DNA of 64,000 nucleotides from Bathynomus jamesi (GCA_023014485.1 JAJOZX010001736.1:186001-250000), one strand, 5' to 3'. Shown: positions 40,410 through 52,860, counted from the stretch's first letter. The notes: generated by a model from the letters alone, not told the origin. Numbers and translations are program-made.

Positions 40410-41046
40410 GTGATAAGCTTTTGGCTGGCGCTGCAGGGGGCATGAACGAAAAAAGGCGAGGCCTCTTTTGGTGGGAGAGGAAGATTTCTCCTTTTCCCCT
40501 ACTGTTTCCTTCTCTATCTCAGACTCAGCAAGCAGCATCTTGATCTCTCGAAGGACCTGATCTTTTTTTTTGAGACCGCAACCAATCCAGCTTGAAACAA
40601 GGGTGAAAGAAGGCTGCTGCTGTAACGTCACTCATCTCCAGAAAGGATCAAGTCTTCTCTTGATCGACTGCAATAAGATTCTGGCCAAAGTTTCACAGTA
40701 GGACAACCCAGAATGAAGCAACTGCTGCCTGGGTTGCTGTACGCCAAGAATGACGAGTCCGACTGTAGAGATTTTAGAGATTTTTGCGCTACATGGCAAC
40801 TAGAGTCTTACTGAATTGATTTGTCCCTATTCCCTACTTGTCACTATTCCCTCATTGTCACATAATTGTAACTGAACCAAACTTGAACGGTCAATTACAA
40901 TTACTTTTTATTTTAAGAGGTCAATTACAATTGCAATTACAATTACACGAAATAATGTAATTAATTACATTCAGCTTCAATTACAATTACACAAAATAAT
41001 GTAATTAATTACATTCAGCTTCAATTACAATTACTCCAAGCCTGCT
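40410..41046 (-). mobile_element. hAT (BED-type) remnant with one end
   Basis: Right edge 41022-41046 reads, on the minus strand, CAGGCTTGGAGTAATTGTAA, a hAT-like terminus. It is followed by subterminal 56-bp direct repeats with TGTAATTAATTACATT. Inward, minus-strand translation at 40700-40480 gives ILLQSIKRRLDPFWR, a stop, then LQQQPSFTLVSSWIGCG and IKMLLAESE, like the C-terminal half of BED-type hAT transposases. The left terminus is missing. Confidence 0.5.
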
Positions 41047-41145
41047 CGGCATTTTACGTCTTATCTCTCTGATCCAGAGCTGTGTAAATATACTCCATAG
41101 CCTGATAAGGGGTCAATACACAAAATGTATTATTGAAATATAATG

Positions 41146-41236
41146 AAGAGAGAGAAAGAGAGAGAGAGAGAGAGAAAGTTAAAAATCTAAAACATTTAAA
41201 AATTAAAAAAATACAAAACCAAGCACCCTCCCTCTT

Positions 41237-41280
<44 letters not shown>
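41146..41280. repeat. (GA)n and (CA)n microsatellites
   Basis: (GA)n at 41146-41176 and (CA)n at 41240-41280. Apparent frames here are low-complexity. Confidence 0.95.
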
Positions 41281-41282
<2 letters not shown>

Positions 41283-41399
41283 TTCACTGGGGACAGTCTC
41301 CATAGAGCTACTCACCAGACTTAAATTCAGTGATCGAGGGGGTGCGTTGATACAGTCTTCACGTGTACAAAAAAAATAATATGTCTAATCTCATGGTTT

Positions 41400-43040
41400 T
41401 TACAGTTTTTAATTAGATAATGGATATGATGTAGATGTTATTTATTTGGTTTTTAATAAGACAGTTGACAAGGTTCCACATAGGAGGCTTTTATATAAAT
41501 TAAAAACTAATGGGATAACAATATCAGTTATGAACTAGATAGAAAATGGCTAGAAAGCAGAGAATAGAGAGTAATTTTAAATGGTCATGATTCAGGGTGC
41601 AAAGTAAAACGTGGGGTACCACAGTGATGAGTGTGGTGTCCATTTCTCTTTATTTTTTATCTAAATTATTTAGAGAAAGGAATAGGTAATAAAATATCTA
41701 AATTTGCGGATGATACAAAAGTAGGATCAAGTTGTCCCAGTTACAAATATGGAAAATTTTCATAAAGTATAAAAAGATCTTGATAGATTAGGCTATTTGG
41801 TACTTTCCTGTTATCCCGGACCCCAGACTTTTTGCCAGATTCGGACGCCACTTACCAGATTGCCAAATTTAATTGCCAATTTTTCTTTTTTAAATGTTAA
41901 GTAACTAATCAAACCTAACTAACCTGGTTAGGTTAGGTTTGGTTAGTTACTTAACATTTAAAAAAGAAAAAATTTGGCAATCTGGTAAGTGGCGTCCGAA
42001 CCTGGCAAAAAGTCTGGGGTTCGGGATAACAGGAAAGTACCGGCTTTTTTCCCAGGCTAGTAAATAGAATTCAGTGTTCAAAATGCAAAGTCATCCATTT
42101 TGGTAGAAATAGCTAAAACTTTAGTTTATGAGATGCAAGGAAACTGTTTAGAAGATGTCAGTTGGGAAAAATGATCTCGACAATATAATAGTAGTGATTT
42201 AAAATTTTCTAAACAGTGCCTAGAGGTGAAAAATAAAGCAAATAAAATGCTTGGTATTATTAAGAGGGTTAGTAGTTACAAGAGTAAGGAAGTCGTCCGT
42301 AGATCACATCATCCTTTTGTTAGGCCTCACTTAGTTTACGTTTACTGCCTTCAAACCTGGTCTCCTCATCGCAGGCATAAAATAGATCTGCTTGAAGGTG
42401 TGCAATTCAGGACAGCCAAGCTTGTTTCTGGTTTAAAAGACTGAAATACAATGAAAGATTGAAGGAACTAGATATGCTTAGTTTTGAGAAACATTGTTTG
42501 AGTGGTGATATGATACAGCTGTTCAAAATATTTTCAGGTTTTAGTAATTTTTTATTAACTTTTTCTTATCAGAGTCTGATGCAAGAATTTGAGGGTATAA
42601 TAAGAAAATTAGAAAACAAACCTGTAGATGGCATCTACATGCAAAATTCCATCAGAAATTATAGCTTTAGACCATTTATTTGACTGGAATACTCTTGATA
42701 GACCCCAAGTAGCTTCATGTTATCCAGATATAATTAGCATAGTGAAACCAATAAACTACTAATCCTGATAACATTTAGGGAGGAATCTGAGGAAAGAGGA
42801 GAATGGATTAGCTGAAGCTATTTTGTTTGCTAGACCTATGAATTATACAGAAGTAGCTGACGAATCGTAAAATGTAAATGCAGTAACCATTTACAAAGAG
42901 GGCAGTAAAAATGAGATAAGAACCTATTGGGCTGTTAATCTAATATCATTGGTATGGAAGACACCTAGAAACATTAAAAGCGTCTTCTTCATCTTATTTA
43001 ATTGAATGTTTTAAGCTTATTTGACAATGAAAAGAAATTA
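41400..43040 (+). pseudogene. LINE C (CR1/L2-like) RT fragments
   Basis: Plus strand, very decayed. VIYLVFNKTVDKVPHRRLLY (41436-41495) is the first RT Asp motif, with the Asp now Val. SKFADDTKVG-like LNLRMIQK lies near 41695-41725. After an inserted MITE come KCKVIHFGRN (about 42085), NKANKMLGIIKRV (42229-42270) and RPHLVYVYCLQTWSP (42319-42365). At about 42860-42985, TIYKEGSKNEIRTYWAVNL is an earlier RT block lying downstream, so a second fragment or rearrangement is present. No intact frame. Confidence 0.7.
41799..42041. mobile_element. Palindromic MITE in LINE C, 243 bp
   Basis: Arms of about 115 bases begin GGTACTTTCCTGTTATCCCG and are nearly perfectly complementary. The loop contains AACCTAACTAACC. 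The flanking 8-mers GGCTATTT (41791-41798) and GGCTTTTT (42042-42049) differ at one base. A hAT- or P-like non-autonomous element. Confidence 0.85.
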
Positions 43041-43537
43041 GTGAGGCCTCAAAGTACATTATTAAAACCAGAGTAAACTGGAATAATATAACATAAAATT
43101 GTGACTTCCGATGTTTTAACCATTAAAATGTACTTAAATTTTGATTTGCAGTAAGGTTTAATAAAGGGTTCTTATACACAAAAGCCATTTTTTTTGTTAA
43201 GGCTAAAGGCTTAGAGAGTTCATTCTTAAGAAATGTTAAACTTTTACATGGACTCGGAATTTTTATTCCTCAAGAAGTGGTTTGTAAGGTGTATAAATGG
43301 AGATATTGTCCTTACTTAACATACCATTAGAAGTTGGTTGTACCCTCAACCTTTTGAAAGGGAACATTAGGCACCAAAGGCTGGGTGTTCCCTATACCTA
43401 TTGGTGAACCTTATTTATCTTTGTATATTTGATTTTGATCATTTTTGCTCCTGAGTTCAAGCATTGTACCCACCCATGGAAAAGAGGAATTGAATTATTA
43501 GGTAATAGGTGTTTTAAATAAAACTAGCATAAGAATG
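43041..43537. other. No gene recognised
   Basis: Possible further LINE C debris at 43140-43330; not resolvable by eye. Confidence 0.3.
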
Positions 43538-43873
43538 TCAAGGAAAGTCCGATCTCGCTTTTTCAAGTTGTCCATGTAAGTTCCCTACCGTTTTCTTGAT
43601 GAGCCAAATCTCTGACACAACCTTGCCGCTGACCGTTTTGGTCCTATACGTACGCAGAGCGCCATCGCACTCCGTTAGTAGTGATGCCAATTTGCCTTGT
43701 AGATGATTCAGGTCGTTGAAATATGGCGTCAGACTCAGCATAACTGAAAAGACGTACATGGGTCCACTCGGAGTAAGCGTGCCCAACCTGCTGAAGAACA
43801 CTCCGTTCGCATCTCTTCCTTCAAATTCAGGGACACCGAGACGTGGCACCATCCTAAGAAGTAAGACAGTCAC
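43538..43873 (-). CDS. Hypothetical 111-codon ORF
   Basis: Open from about 43873 to 43538 on the minus strand. Visible: VPRLGVPEFEGRDANGVFF, PYFNDLNHLQGKLASLLTEC and KTVGNLHGQLEKARSDF. The composition is not low-complexity and looks coding, with a helical part. I do not recognise it. The nearby minus-strand Gag-like fragment at 44763-45071 may belong to the same dead retroelement, but I cannot show this. Confidence 0.3.
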   Translation of the reverse strand: MTVLLLRMVPRLGVPEFEGRDANGVFFSRLGTLTPSGPMYVFSVMLSLTPYFNDLNHLQGKLASLLTECDGALRTYRTKTVSGKVVSEIWLIKKTVGNLHGQLEKARSDFP

Positions 43874-44762
43874 CTGCGAACAAACGTTCAGCCGGAAATG
43901 GTCGGAAGTTGCAATGTAGGAAGCTTGATATGTTGGATATGTTGGTGTTACAAGATAAATGGACTATATGGAAAAACTATATAAGCTTACAACATGGTAT
44001 CGTATATGGTACCTTTACTTCTTAATTAAATATAAATTATTAATTAATTGAATTAAATATCTGTACAAACTTGCCTCGGGATTGGCGACATAGCCTATTG
44101 GGAATGAAATAATTGCCATACATACATAGAACCCCAAATGTAGGCATTGAACCTGCATGACAACAAGAAAACCAAATTTATTATTTCGTATACAAAAGTC
44201 TCCATTGCTGACTCGTGAAAATTACTTCGAGAGAAGAGTCGACGAACTTTGCAAATTCAGCAAATAATAAAATACGAAGATTATATGAGCGGCTCGCTCG
44301 GAGTTTGCTTATGTTACAGCGATGCTTTAAGCAAGGAAGATGTACTTTATCTTCCATAAGTTCTGAGTGAATTCCTCATAATATAAAACCTAATAACTAT
44401 TAAAAGGATAAGCCTATTCCTTCAGGTATTTAAGTGTAGTGACTGCCTATATTAATTAGCAGCTCGTTGTGTAACTCTATCGTACCGCGGCCCTACATCG
44501 AAAAACATCGTCGCGCCCTACATCGAAACAGAAGCGAGGCCCAACGAAATAATAAGGTAAGGCAATTCCTTTCTTTACCATTAGGCAGCGCAAATACCGA
44601 AGGCAAATAAACAAAGAGGTCCTTTAAAGACCTACATATACATAAATAACTCTCTGACGAAAAAAACGTAGGGCTTTTGTCGTTAACTCTCCACTGTAAT
44701 CTGCTAGAAATTTCCAACGGATGAGGGTATCAGGCAATCAACCCATAGCCCCTATAGTTTTT
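43874..44762. other. No gene recognised
   Basis: Non-coding, with a short direct repeat CCCTACATCGAAA at 44492-44527. Confidence 0.35.
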
Positions 44763-45071
44763 TCAAGGACTATTAGGCCTATAGTAGTTTGGAGGCAAGT
44801 TTTTACCAGTATTTGGTTCAGTTTTGGTGAATTTTTCGAGGAACTCATTTATACAGTTATTAAGTTCCATCGTTTGAGTTTCGAGTTCGGAAGCCTTGGT
44901 CATATCGACTATGAGTCGTTCTTCGACGAGTGAGGTTTGTATTTGTTCATAAAGTTCAGCAACATTTTGCTGAAATTTCATCAAGATGTCTAGATTGGAT
45001 TTTATTTTGTTAATTTCCGGTTCTTCAGCTTCTAAGAGTGCTTCCAAGTTGTTTGTCCATTTAGTAACCAT
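44763..45071 (-). pseudogene. BEL/Pao-like Gag N-terminal fragment
   Basis: 102 codons from ATG 45071. The sequence is a long amphipathic helix pair (LEALLEAEEPEINKIKSNLD, AELYEQIQTSLVEERLI, NNCINEFLEKF) followed by a Pro/Asn-rich end. This is how BEL/Pao Gag proteins often begin (helical N-terminus before the LPKL-like segment). No protease, RT or LTR was found next to it. It could alternatively be any coiled-coil protein. Confidence 0.35.
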
Positions 45072-45959
45072 AGCTCGGTTACTGTCTCGCTTTTATTTAA
45101 GTTTCTTGACGTATTTCGGGCTAACCTTAGAGTGGATCTTAGGGTCTTTGTGAGCCTTAGCTTCTGTATATCTGTATATAATCATAGAATTGTGTATTAC
45201 AAATGAATTGAATAGATTTACAATTCAAAAAGGTACTTTTTTTTTAATTTAGTATAATTTGGTCACTGAAATTCGTATGTGATTATTAATAATTGATAGG
45301 CTTTGGCGAAAAAGGGGATAAATCACCCTTCTTCAAGTATGGCTTATGCCCTTTTCGTCAAAGCCCTTCATTTTTTTCAGAATTTTCAATAATCCAGTAT
45401 TCTGTTTGGCATTTTGAAATTCGATATATCTCAAACACAACAGAATTGATTAAAATTGGTTTTAATATTTTACTGAATTAATATCGCATAAAATTAATAA
45501 AAAAAATATTAAGAAAGGCTTGTTATTTAAAGGGGTCTAAAAATTAGATAAAAATTTGAACCTCATAACGTAGCCTTTCAAATCGTGGGCTAACATTTGG
45601 TCCATATCTGTGGTATTGGCTTCACTTAAAAGGTTCAGTTTAATTTCTTTCCACTAAATTCCCTGCGTGTCCGTTTTCAGACTTCAAAGATGGTTTTCAT
45701 ATGGAATAAGACGCCTTGCTTTGGATGGTTTTAAACTACATTGAGAACGAAGATAGCAATTAATTTAGTCAAAGATGAACGCTAAAGTCTTTTGATGTCT
45801 TTATTGGTCATTCTCTAATAGTTTACTTCTACAGAAATGCTTCATGCAAATTATGTTCACCACAATGAAATATTATTTTCGGTTTGTTTGAACTACGAAT
45901 TATCAGCTTTTTCCGAACGATGATGACACCGAATTTATGGATATAAAGTTGAATGAAGT
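45072..45959. other. No gene recognised
   Basis: Non-coding. A palindrome GGCTTTGGCGAAAAAGGG ... CCCTTTTCGTCAAAGCC lies at 45299-45367. Confidence 0.4.
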
Positions 45960-46866
45960 TAATGAAGATCTGAATGAAATCGTTGATTGGTCAGTCACAT
46001 GGCAAATGAGATTTAACGTCGATAAGTGCAAAATTTTACATATAGGTTCGCGTAACGGTAATTTTGGGTATAGTATGTCAGGGAAGGAGTTAGCAAGGTA
46101 GAGCAGGAAAAAGATTTAGGAGTTATAGTCACTAGTGATTTAAAAGTAGCGAAACAAAATACAGCAGCGGTCAATAAAGCGAACAAAGTGCTAGGTTTTA
46201 TAGCTCGGAATTTTTAGTACAAATCGCGTGATATTATTGTTCCTCTTTATAAATCATTAGTTGGACCCCATTTGGAGTACGCGATCCAATTTTGGAATCC
46301 GTATATACGAAAAGATATAGACAAAATCGAAAGAGTTCAAAGACGAGCAACTAAGATGATTCCGTCGCTTAGGTCGAAGTCGTACGAGGATAGGCTTAAG
46401 GAGTTAAAATTGACTACACTCGAGACTAGGAGGCTAAGGGGTGATCTAATCCAGGTTTTCAAAATTATGAATGGGTTCGATAACGTAGATAGAGATAGCT
46501 TTTTCGAAATATCTCAATATAATAGGACTAGAAATAACGGGTGTAAGTTGACAAGTAGAAGGTTCGAGACGGCAGTTGCCAAAAACTTTTTTACGCATAG
46601 AATAGTAAATAGCTGGAATAGTTTGCCGGTAGAAGTAATTAGTAACGCGTCTATAAACATGTTTAAAAATCGATTAGACGCATATGTTGATAGATTGGGT
46701 ATAGTTTAAGGTAGTAAAATTAATGCTTTGTGGTTCGGAACCCACGTAAAATTGTAGGTCTTCTCCGTCACCACGGAGGACATGCACAATAAACAATTAC
46801 GATCACAATTAGGTAGACCAGCCATGAGTGGATCCTAGGGTCTTTGTTGGTCTGAAACATTATAAC
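45960..46866 (+). pseudogene. LINE A copy 2 (3-prime half)
   Basis: Starts abruptly within ORF2 (EDLNEIVDWSVTWQMRFNVD, about 45963) and is nearly identical to copy 1 from 11190 on. It keeps KCKILHIGSRNGNFGYSMSG. A frameshift lies near 46098 and a TAG at 46216-46218. Then an open frame from about 46272 to the natural stop at 46707-46709 includes the C-terminal AKNFFTHRIVNSWNSLP. The 3-prime tail TGTGGTTCGGAACCCACGTA...GAAACATTATAAC follows at once, without the 590 extra bases found in copy 1. Confidence 0.9.
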
Positions 46867-47190
46867 AAGTAACGCTTGGTTCGATCGCGTTAGCAATACC
46901 GAAATAAATTGGGCGAAGCTGAATGAGACGAAGTTATATTAGTCAGGAATGAATATTATTTGATGTTAATAAGTATACCTAATAACTCTGGTATAACTCA
47001 ACAGCGATTGAGTGTCCGCGATGTATATTGGCCACTAATAATAACGTAAGGGCAAATTAATCCTAAATTAGTTCCTAACCACATAAACCCCCTAAATGTG
47101 TTCTTACTCACAAGCTTGTGGAATACGGAATAAACTTGGAAGCGATGTTATCAGCCTTGCTAAAATAGGATATAATGTTAAGATGGATTT
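46867..47190. other. No gene recognised
   Basis: Non-coding flank between LINE A copy 2 and the 3-prime end of LINE E. Confidence 0.4.
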
Positions 47191-48622
47191 TTTTTATGCA
47201 GGAAGAAGAGGCCCAGTGCAAATGGAAAAGAGCCCAAATGAAGGTTCGAGATTTTCGAGATACCTAGACACTCTGCGTTTGAAAGATTGGAGGTCATAGA
47301 CAGGAGGAAAGATGGAATGAGGAAGATTGTTCCAGAGTTGACCCGATGAGTAAATGAAAGACTGAAAATACCAATTAACCCTTGCATTAGATAGTTGAAC
47401 AGAAAAGGAATGAGAAAGTGTAGAAAATTTGGTACTGCGTCCTCTCCTTAAAGGAGGAAGCATGCAGTTAGAGAGTTCAGAAGAGTAATATCCGTTATGA
47501 TAGCGATAGTAAAGAGAGAGTGAGGAAACATTGCGGCGAAGAGGGAGAGATTGAAGAGAGTCAGTAAGAGGCTGGGAATTGATGAAACGAAAAGCCTTTG
47601 ATTCCACCCGGTCAAGTATGGGTGTGTGGGTTGAACCACCCAACACATGAGAAGCATACTCCATACAAGGGCGAACAAGACCCCTGAACAGAAACAGCAA
47701 CTTAGTGGGGGTGAAGAAACCGCGGAGGCGGTACAGCACACCTAACTCCTTAGAAGCTGTTTTAGAAAGAGAGTATATGTAATCTTTGAGGAAAAGATCA
47801 CGAGAAAAGGAAAGGCCAAGAATGTTAAAAGAAGAGGAAAGATTCAGTTGTGTGTTGTTGAAGGTAAGGGGATAGTCGTGTGGAAGATTGTGACGAGTAG
47901 ACAGATGGAGGAACTGAGCCACAAGGTTTTCTCTGCCCCAATCAGAGATAGCAGAAAGATCAGAGGTCAGATGCTCCATAACCGTACTACGCGAATTATG
48001 GAGTGACTGTTGATAGGGACGCTTTGGGAAGTGGGCGGAGAAGTGAAGAGTGGAATCATCGGCATAGGAGTGAATAAAACAGGAAATGCGAATTAAAAGA
48101 TCATTAATAAAAAAGGAAAAGAGTGAGGAACAGGACAGAACACTGAGGAACACTGTTACTAACTTTAGGAGAAGAACAGTGGGCATCTGCAACCGCAGCT
48201 ATAGATCGGCCAGAAAAGAAATTAGAGATGAAGGCACAGATAGACGGATAGAAACCGAAGGAGGGCAGGTTGGAAATTAAAGATTTGTGCCAGACTCCAT
48301 CAAGAGCTTTTGATATGTCTAGCGCAATAGCAAAAATTTCACCGAAATCCCGAAAGGAGGATGACCAAGAGTCAGAGAGATATGCAAGAAGATCGCCAGT
48401 AGAGCATCCTTTGCGAAATCCATACTGATAATCTGAAAGAAGATTATGAGAAAAAACGTGTTCAAGAACCTTCCTATTAAGGATAGATTCAAAAACTTTG
48501 GAAAGGCAAGAAATCAAAGCAATTGGACGATAGATGGAGGGTTCCAGCCGGAAGGAAAAGTACCAAATGAGAGACAAAGACGAAGGAGTTTGCCTTAGCA
48601 GGGTGTCAGCACAGAAGCAAAG

Positions 48623-49060
48623 TTCTTAAGAACAACAGGAGGAACACCATCAGGGCCTTCCTAGAGTTGAGCCCAGATAGGGCAGAAAAACATCTTTAAA
48701 AGAAGAGATTCTAATTTCAGACATAATAAAGTCAGAGGGGGTAAGAGATGGAGGAACAACACCGGAATTGTTCAAGGTTGAATTGTAAGCGAAAGTTTGA
48801 GTGAAGAGTTCAGCTTTGTTAGAAGAAGAGACGGCAACAGTTCTTAAGAAGAACAGGAGGAACACCATGAGGACCGTATGCCTTCCTAAAGTTGAGCTCA
48901 GATAGGGAAGATAAAATATCTTTGGAAGATATTCTAATTTCGGACATAATAAAATCAGAGGGAGGAGGAGATGGAGGAACAGCACCGAAATCACCCATAG
49001 TTGAGTTGGAGGCGAAAGTTTGAGTGAATAGTTCAACTTTTTCAGAAGAGACGGCAACCG
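48623..49060. repeat. About 220-bp tandem duplication inside LINE E
   Basis: 48623-48838 and 48839-49060 are two diverged copies. Each carries GTTCTTAAGAA-AACAGGAGG, TTCTAATTTC-GACATAATAA and GAGACGGCAAC in the same order. The duplicated part encodes the segment before RT block 1. Confidence 0.85.
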
Positions 49061-49068
49061 AGCCGTCG

Positions 49069-50144
49069 CACAGTGCCACAAATGGGTTAAAAAACGGCCA
49101 AAATTATTTTTTTTCAATTGTACTTAGTTTTATGTAGTTGAAATGTTTAATTATGATTTATTTTAATAAAAAATTATGTTTAGTACCTCTTGTATATATG
49201 TAATGGTGACATATTGAGTGATTTTTCTATAAATAATAATAATATTCCAAATTGATAGGTTATGACCTACTGTAGTTTCTTAAGTTTCTCAAATTACTAA
49301 AAATATACTAAACAGATAATTGTTAATTAGGCCTATGTTTTGCAGATTTTGTCAAATGACATACTAAAATAAGTATGGTTTCATTTTAATCACTATACAC
49401 ATCTATTGTTTAAAACATTATTTGATAACCTGCACTATATCAGAAGGGGTAAATAAAAAACATCGTAATACCTCTTTAAAGTTTATGAAATTAATTCCCC
49501 AAAATAAGTGTGACAACTGATATGAAAAAAAAGTGTAAAATAGTGTAAACAAAAATTACAAAAACTTCATATTTAGAACATATCTTCCTCATCAGAACTA
49601 ATATTTAAATGTTCTAACACGCAAAGTCGCAAATAGTCGCAAAAAAGTTTTTCTTTGATTTACTAAAGGTTGCATTAATGTTTGACACAAAATTACATTC
49701 CCAAAAATCCCCCATTTTTTGTTTTTGCTAATTTTACACATTTTCTAGATAACAATTTAATCTGTAATCTATGATATTGCCATAGTTTTTTTAATTAATG
49801 CTATCTTTTTAGTTTTCAATAAAAAAATATGCATGAAAATGTTCTAAACTGTTTATTCTTTCAATAGAACTAAGCAGAACATGAAACTACAGACAATTTT
49901 TTGTGATATAGTAACTTCAAGTAAGTTGTTAGAACAAACATATTTTGTCCCTCCAAGATATTTTAAGACAATGTATATTAATTTCGTAGATTTTTCTTGC
50001 CTTAATGTAAGAGAATAAAATTTCAAATACTTAAATCAGTAAGTAGAAGTGTTTTATTTTGACGTGGAAATGGTTTTAATAGAATTTACTTAAATTTGTT
50101 ATTTTTGTTTTTTTACCGTTTTTTAACCCATTTGTGGCACTGTG
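49069..50144. mobile_element. Transib-like non-autonomous element with RSS-like ends
   Basis: 1076 bp. The inverted repeats are identical for 29 bases and begin CACAGTG, followed by a 12-base spacer (CCACAAATGGGT) and TAAAAAACG. The right end, read inward from 50144, is the same. A perfect GC-rich 5-bp duplication CGTCG flanks it (49064-49068, 50145-50149). CACAGTG is also the RAG heptamer; 5-bp GC-rich duplications and CAC(A/T)xTG ends are Transib traits. The interior is AT-rich and has no coding frame. It interrupts LINE E, so it is younger than that LINE. Confidence 0.75.
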
Positions 50145-50960
50145 CGTCGGAATGGAAAAGAAGAGGGAGATAAAAGGAAGTAAGGTGTTGAAGAGGTTCT
50201 TAGCTAGATGCCAGAAAGAGCGATAAAATTTAGAATTGGATAGGTTTTCACATTTCTGTCTAATGAAGGAATTTTTGGGGAGTCGAAAAACAGATTTTGC
50301 ACTATTCCGAGCAGAAATATAAGTAAGTGCGAGTCAAGAATTGGATGGCGTCGGTACCTTCTGAAAGACTCCTCTCTATCGCGGATAGCATTAAAACAAG
50401 TAAAGTTAAACCAAGGATTTTTTTGCATTAGTGGTAGGAATAGAATATGGAATGTACGCCTCCATGCCCGAGAGAATCACCTCTGTGATGCGCTCAGCGC
50501 ACTCGGAAGCAGTAATCAATCCATGGGAAATCACAGAAGTCCTGCCTGAAGTCCTGCCTGAAGTCCTCCCAATTACCGGCACCGAAGTGCCAAAGGCGCC
50601 TCTTCTTGGGAGCATCCAAAGGCCGGATTGGAACGATACGGATGGAAACAAATATAAGATTGTGGTCGGAGGAGGCCAACGGAGAGAAAAGTTTCACAGT
50701 GTAAGAAGAAGGATGAGAGGTAAGAAATAAATACAGAATGTTGGGCCTATCTCCAAGGTGATCGGGGATACGAGTAGAGTGCTGTACAGTCTGCTCTAGG
50801 TAATTTCGGATATAAAAGTTGTAAGCTAGTTCACCAGTGATGTTAGTGAAATGGGAGGAAAGCCAATGGTGGTGGTGAATATTGAAACCTAAAATGGAGA
50901 TTTCAGCAAAGGGAGAACGGGATAGAATGTATTCCACTTTGGAAGTGAGGTATTCAAAGA

Positions 50961-51999
50961 ATTTTGGTTAGTCAGTAGAATCAAAAGAAAAGTAAATCAA
51001 TTAAACATAAAAATCTGGAACAAAAGAAAACAGTTGGTGTAGTCAACATGCATGTCATACAAACTTGGTGTTTGTTCATATACCATGAGTAAAATTGCAG
51101 ATAAAGTAGACTTTTGACACTAATTTTTTTTTCAAGATAATATACACACACATTATATATCAAGAGATGCGTCTTTTAATTCCCAATCGAACTGAATCAC
51201 ATTTAGTCAAATGGTTGTGTAAGAAATTAAGTTATGAGTGAAAAAGTGAAATTATTATAAAAAACTTAATGCAAAATCCAGCAAATTAATATTTTCGAAT
51301 TGTGTCGGGGTTAAATTTTCTTTAATGGACCCCAAAATTGGTATGTAGGTTTGAATCAATGATTTTCACGATATTATTAAGGTGATTAATGAGGGGAATA
51401 ACGTACTGGTGAAGAATATGATATGGAATTTCAGCACTCGACTCGCCTTGCCCATAGGTACATTCATCTTCTCACTCGGAACCAGATTTATATTACTGGT
51501 AATAGCAGTCAAATTAGAAGTATTTGTCTTTTCGCTTTTCGATTACAAACACTTTCAAGTAACTGGTCGCATTCCTCCAATGCATTGACAGCTGAGCCCT
51601 TCATACGTACATCATTTCCTGTGTCAAGTACATTTAAATCCTCTAACAGGCCTTTGCCTTCTGTTAATGGTCGTTTACTCCGTTTTTGTCCCATTCACTT
51701 TCACTCGCTTTATTTAATGTGTTATTACGCAAATCAGCCTCGTCCATACTTATTCTCAAACATTCCGCGTTATGATTCTGTTTCCATTTTCCACCTTTCT
51801 CCGAATTTCATACTGTACTTCACTCTGAGTTTCACTCTGGATTTTACACTTGCGTGCATATTCATCTCTCACCACTCTCTCAGAAGTACATTCAACTTTT
51901 ATCTCACGCAGGAAGTCATTACTCTTGCAGACGCAATCAGCAGATTAGGGTGGTTCAGTAGTATGTTGAAAAAAAGTCGAGTGCAAATCAATTGCATGT
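50961..51999. other. Probably non-coding; one 192-codon frame of doubtful status
   Basis: A plus-strand frame at 51423-52001 is open for 192 codons (Ser/Phe/Leu-rich, ending in ISRLGWFSSMLKKSRVQ). The minus strand of the same stretch has charged segments such as ALEECDQLLESVCNRKAK and VRDEYARKCKIQSE that look more protein-like but are split by stops. I recognise neither. Confidence 0.3.
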
Positions 52000-52165
52000 A
52001 ACAAGGGGCGGGGGTTAGACCATTCAAGGGGAAGAGGGGGTAATGCAACAAGAGGGTGGGGGTTATGTATGAAGGGGTGGGGGTTATAGCCGCCAAGGGG
52101 GAAGAAGGGATTATGCATGAAGGGGGCCGGGGCTAGACCCTCCAAGGTGAGAGTGGGTAGCCTAA
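52000..52165. repeat. G-rich imperfect minisatellite
   Basis: Repeats of GGGGGTTA and AAGGGGGAAG words with a period near 35 bases. Grades into dispersed repeat D. Confidence 0.6.
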
Positions 52166-52490
52166 CCTAATAAGGGTAATAAAACACAAAGAGGAAAGAG
52201 AGGAGAGGGGACGAGAGGAGAAGGTGCTTTCGTTGTGACGTCTCGGAGCATTTTTATTCCTTCCCTGAACTCCATGGGCGGCTTTGCTTTCGCTCATTTG
52301 GCTTAGATACCAGCCATGACACAGTCAGTCGTATGACGTAAGCGGCTCACAGGCAGTTTGTTTAGAGGGTAAGCAGTCAGGGACACAGCCAGAGAATGCA
52401 GCCAGTCGCGTTAGTTTAGATATATATATATATATAGGGTAACTGGAGCGGCACCTTCTCTCACAAGTTCTTGAAGTAAAGTGTTCACTT
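52150..52490. repeat. Dispersed repeat D, copy 2
   Basis: Matches 9475-9725 in the same order: ACCCTCCAAGG, GTGCTTTCGTTGTGACGTCTCGG-like segment, GTCGTATGACGTAAGCG, a short TA tract, TAACTGGAGCGGCACC, TTGAAGTAAAGTGTTC. Copy 2 is longer by about 80 bases. Non-coding. Confidence 0.6.
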
Positions 52491-52579
52491 CCTGAACTTC
52501 CTGGATGGCTTCAGAACACAATCATGGTATCATTACTTCGCTCTGTTTACTTAGCATAAATCTGTATCACTCAAAAAAG

Positions 52580-52860
<281 letters not shown>

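Larger units (their letters stand above)
47190..50960 (-). pseudogene. LINE E (Jockey-like) ORF2: endonuclease and RT, split
   Basis: Minus strand. Endonuclease part 50937-50480: [28 protein letters not shown] (His motif). Linker: [35 protein letters not shown] (to 50204). It is then interrupted by a Transib-like element (49069-50144) and resumes at 49068 with VAVSSEKVELFTQTFA. RT: YRPIALISCLSKVFESI, YGFRKGCSTGDLLAYL, AIALDISKALDGVWHKS (first Asp), CFIHSYADDSTLHFS (Asp pair, about 48075). C-terminus: RVESKAFRFINSQPLTDSL, SLYYRYHNGYYSSEL, QLWNNLPHSIFPP, ending about 47194. Frameshifts near 48100 and 48600. This LINE type is, from my knowledge, abundant in decapod crustaceans. Confidence 0.88.

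Noticed and set aside
40900..41020. Telomere- or centromere-like satellite (AATTAC repeats)
   Set aside because: Only two 56-bp units, and they adjoin a hAT terminus as subterminal repeats.
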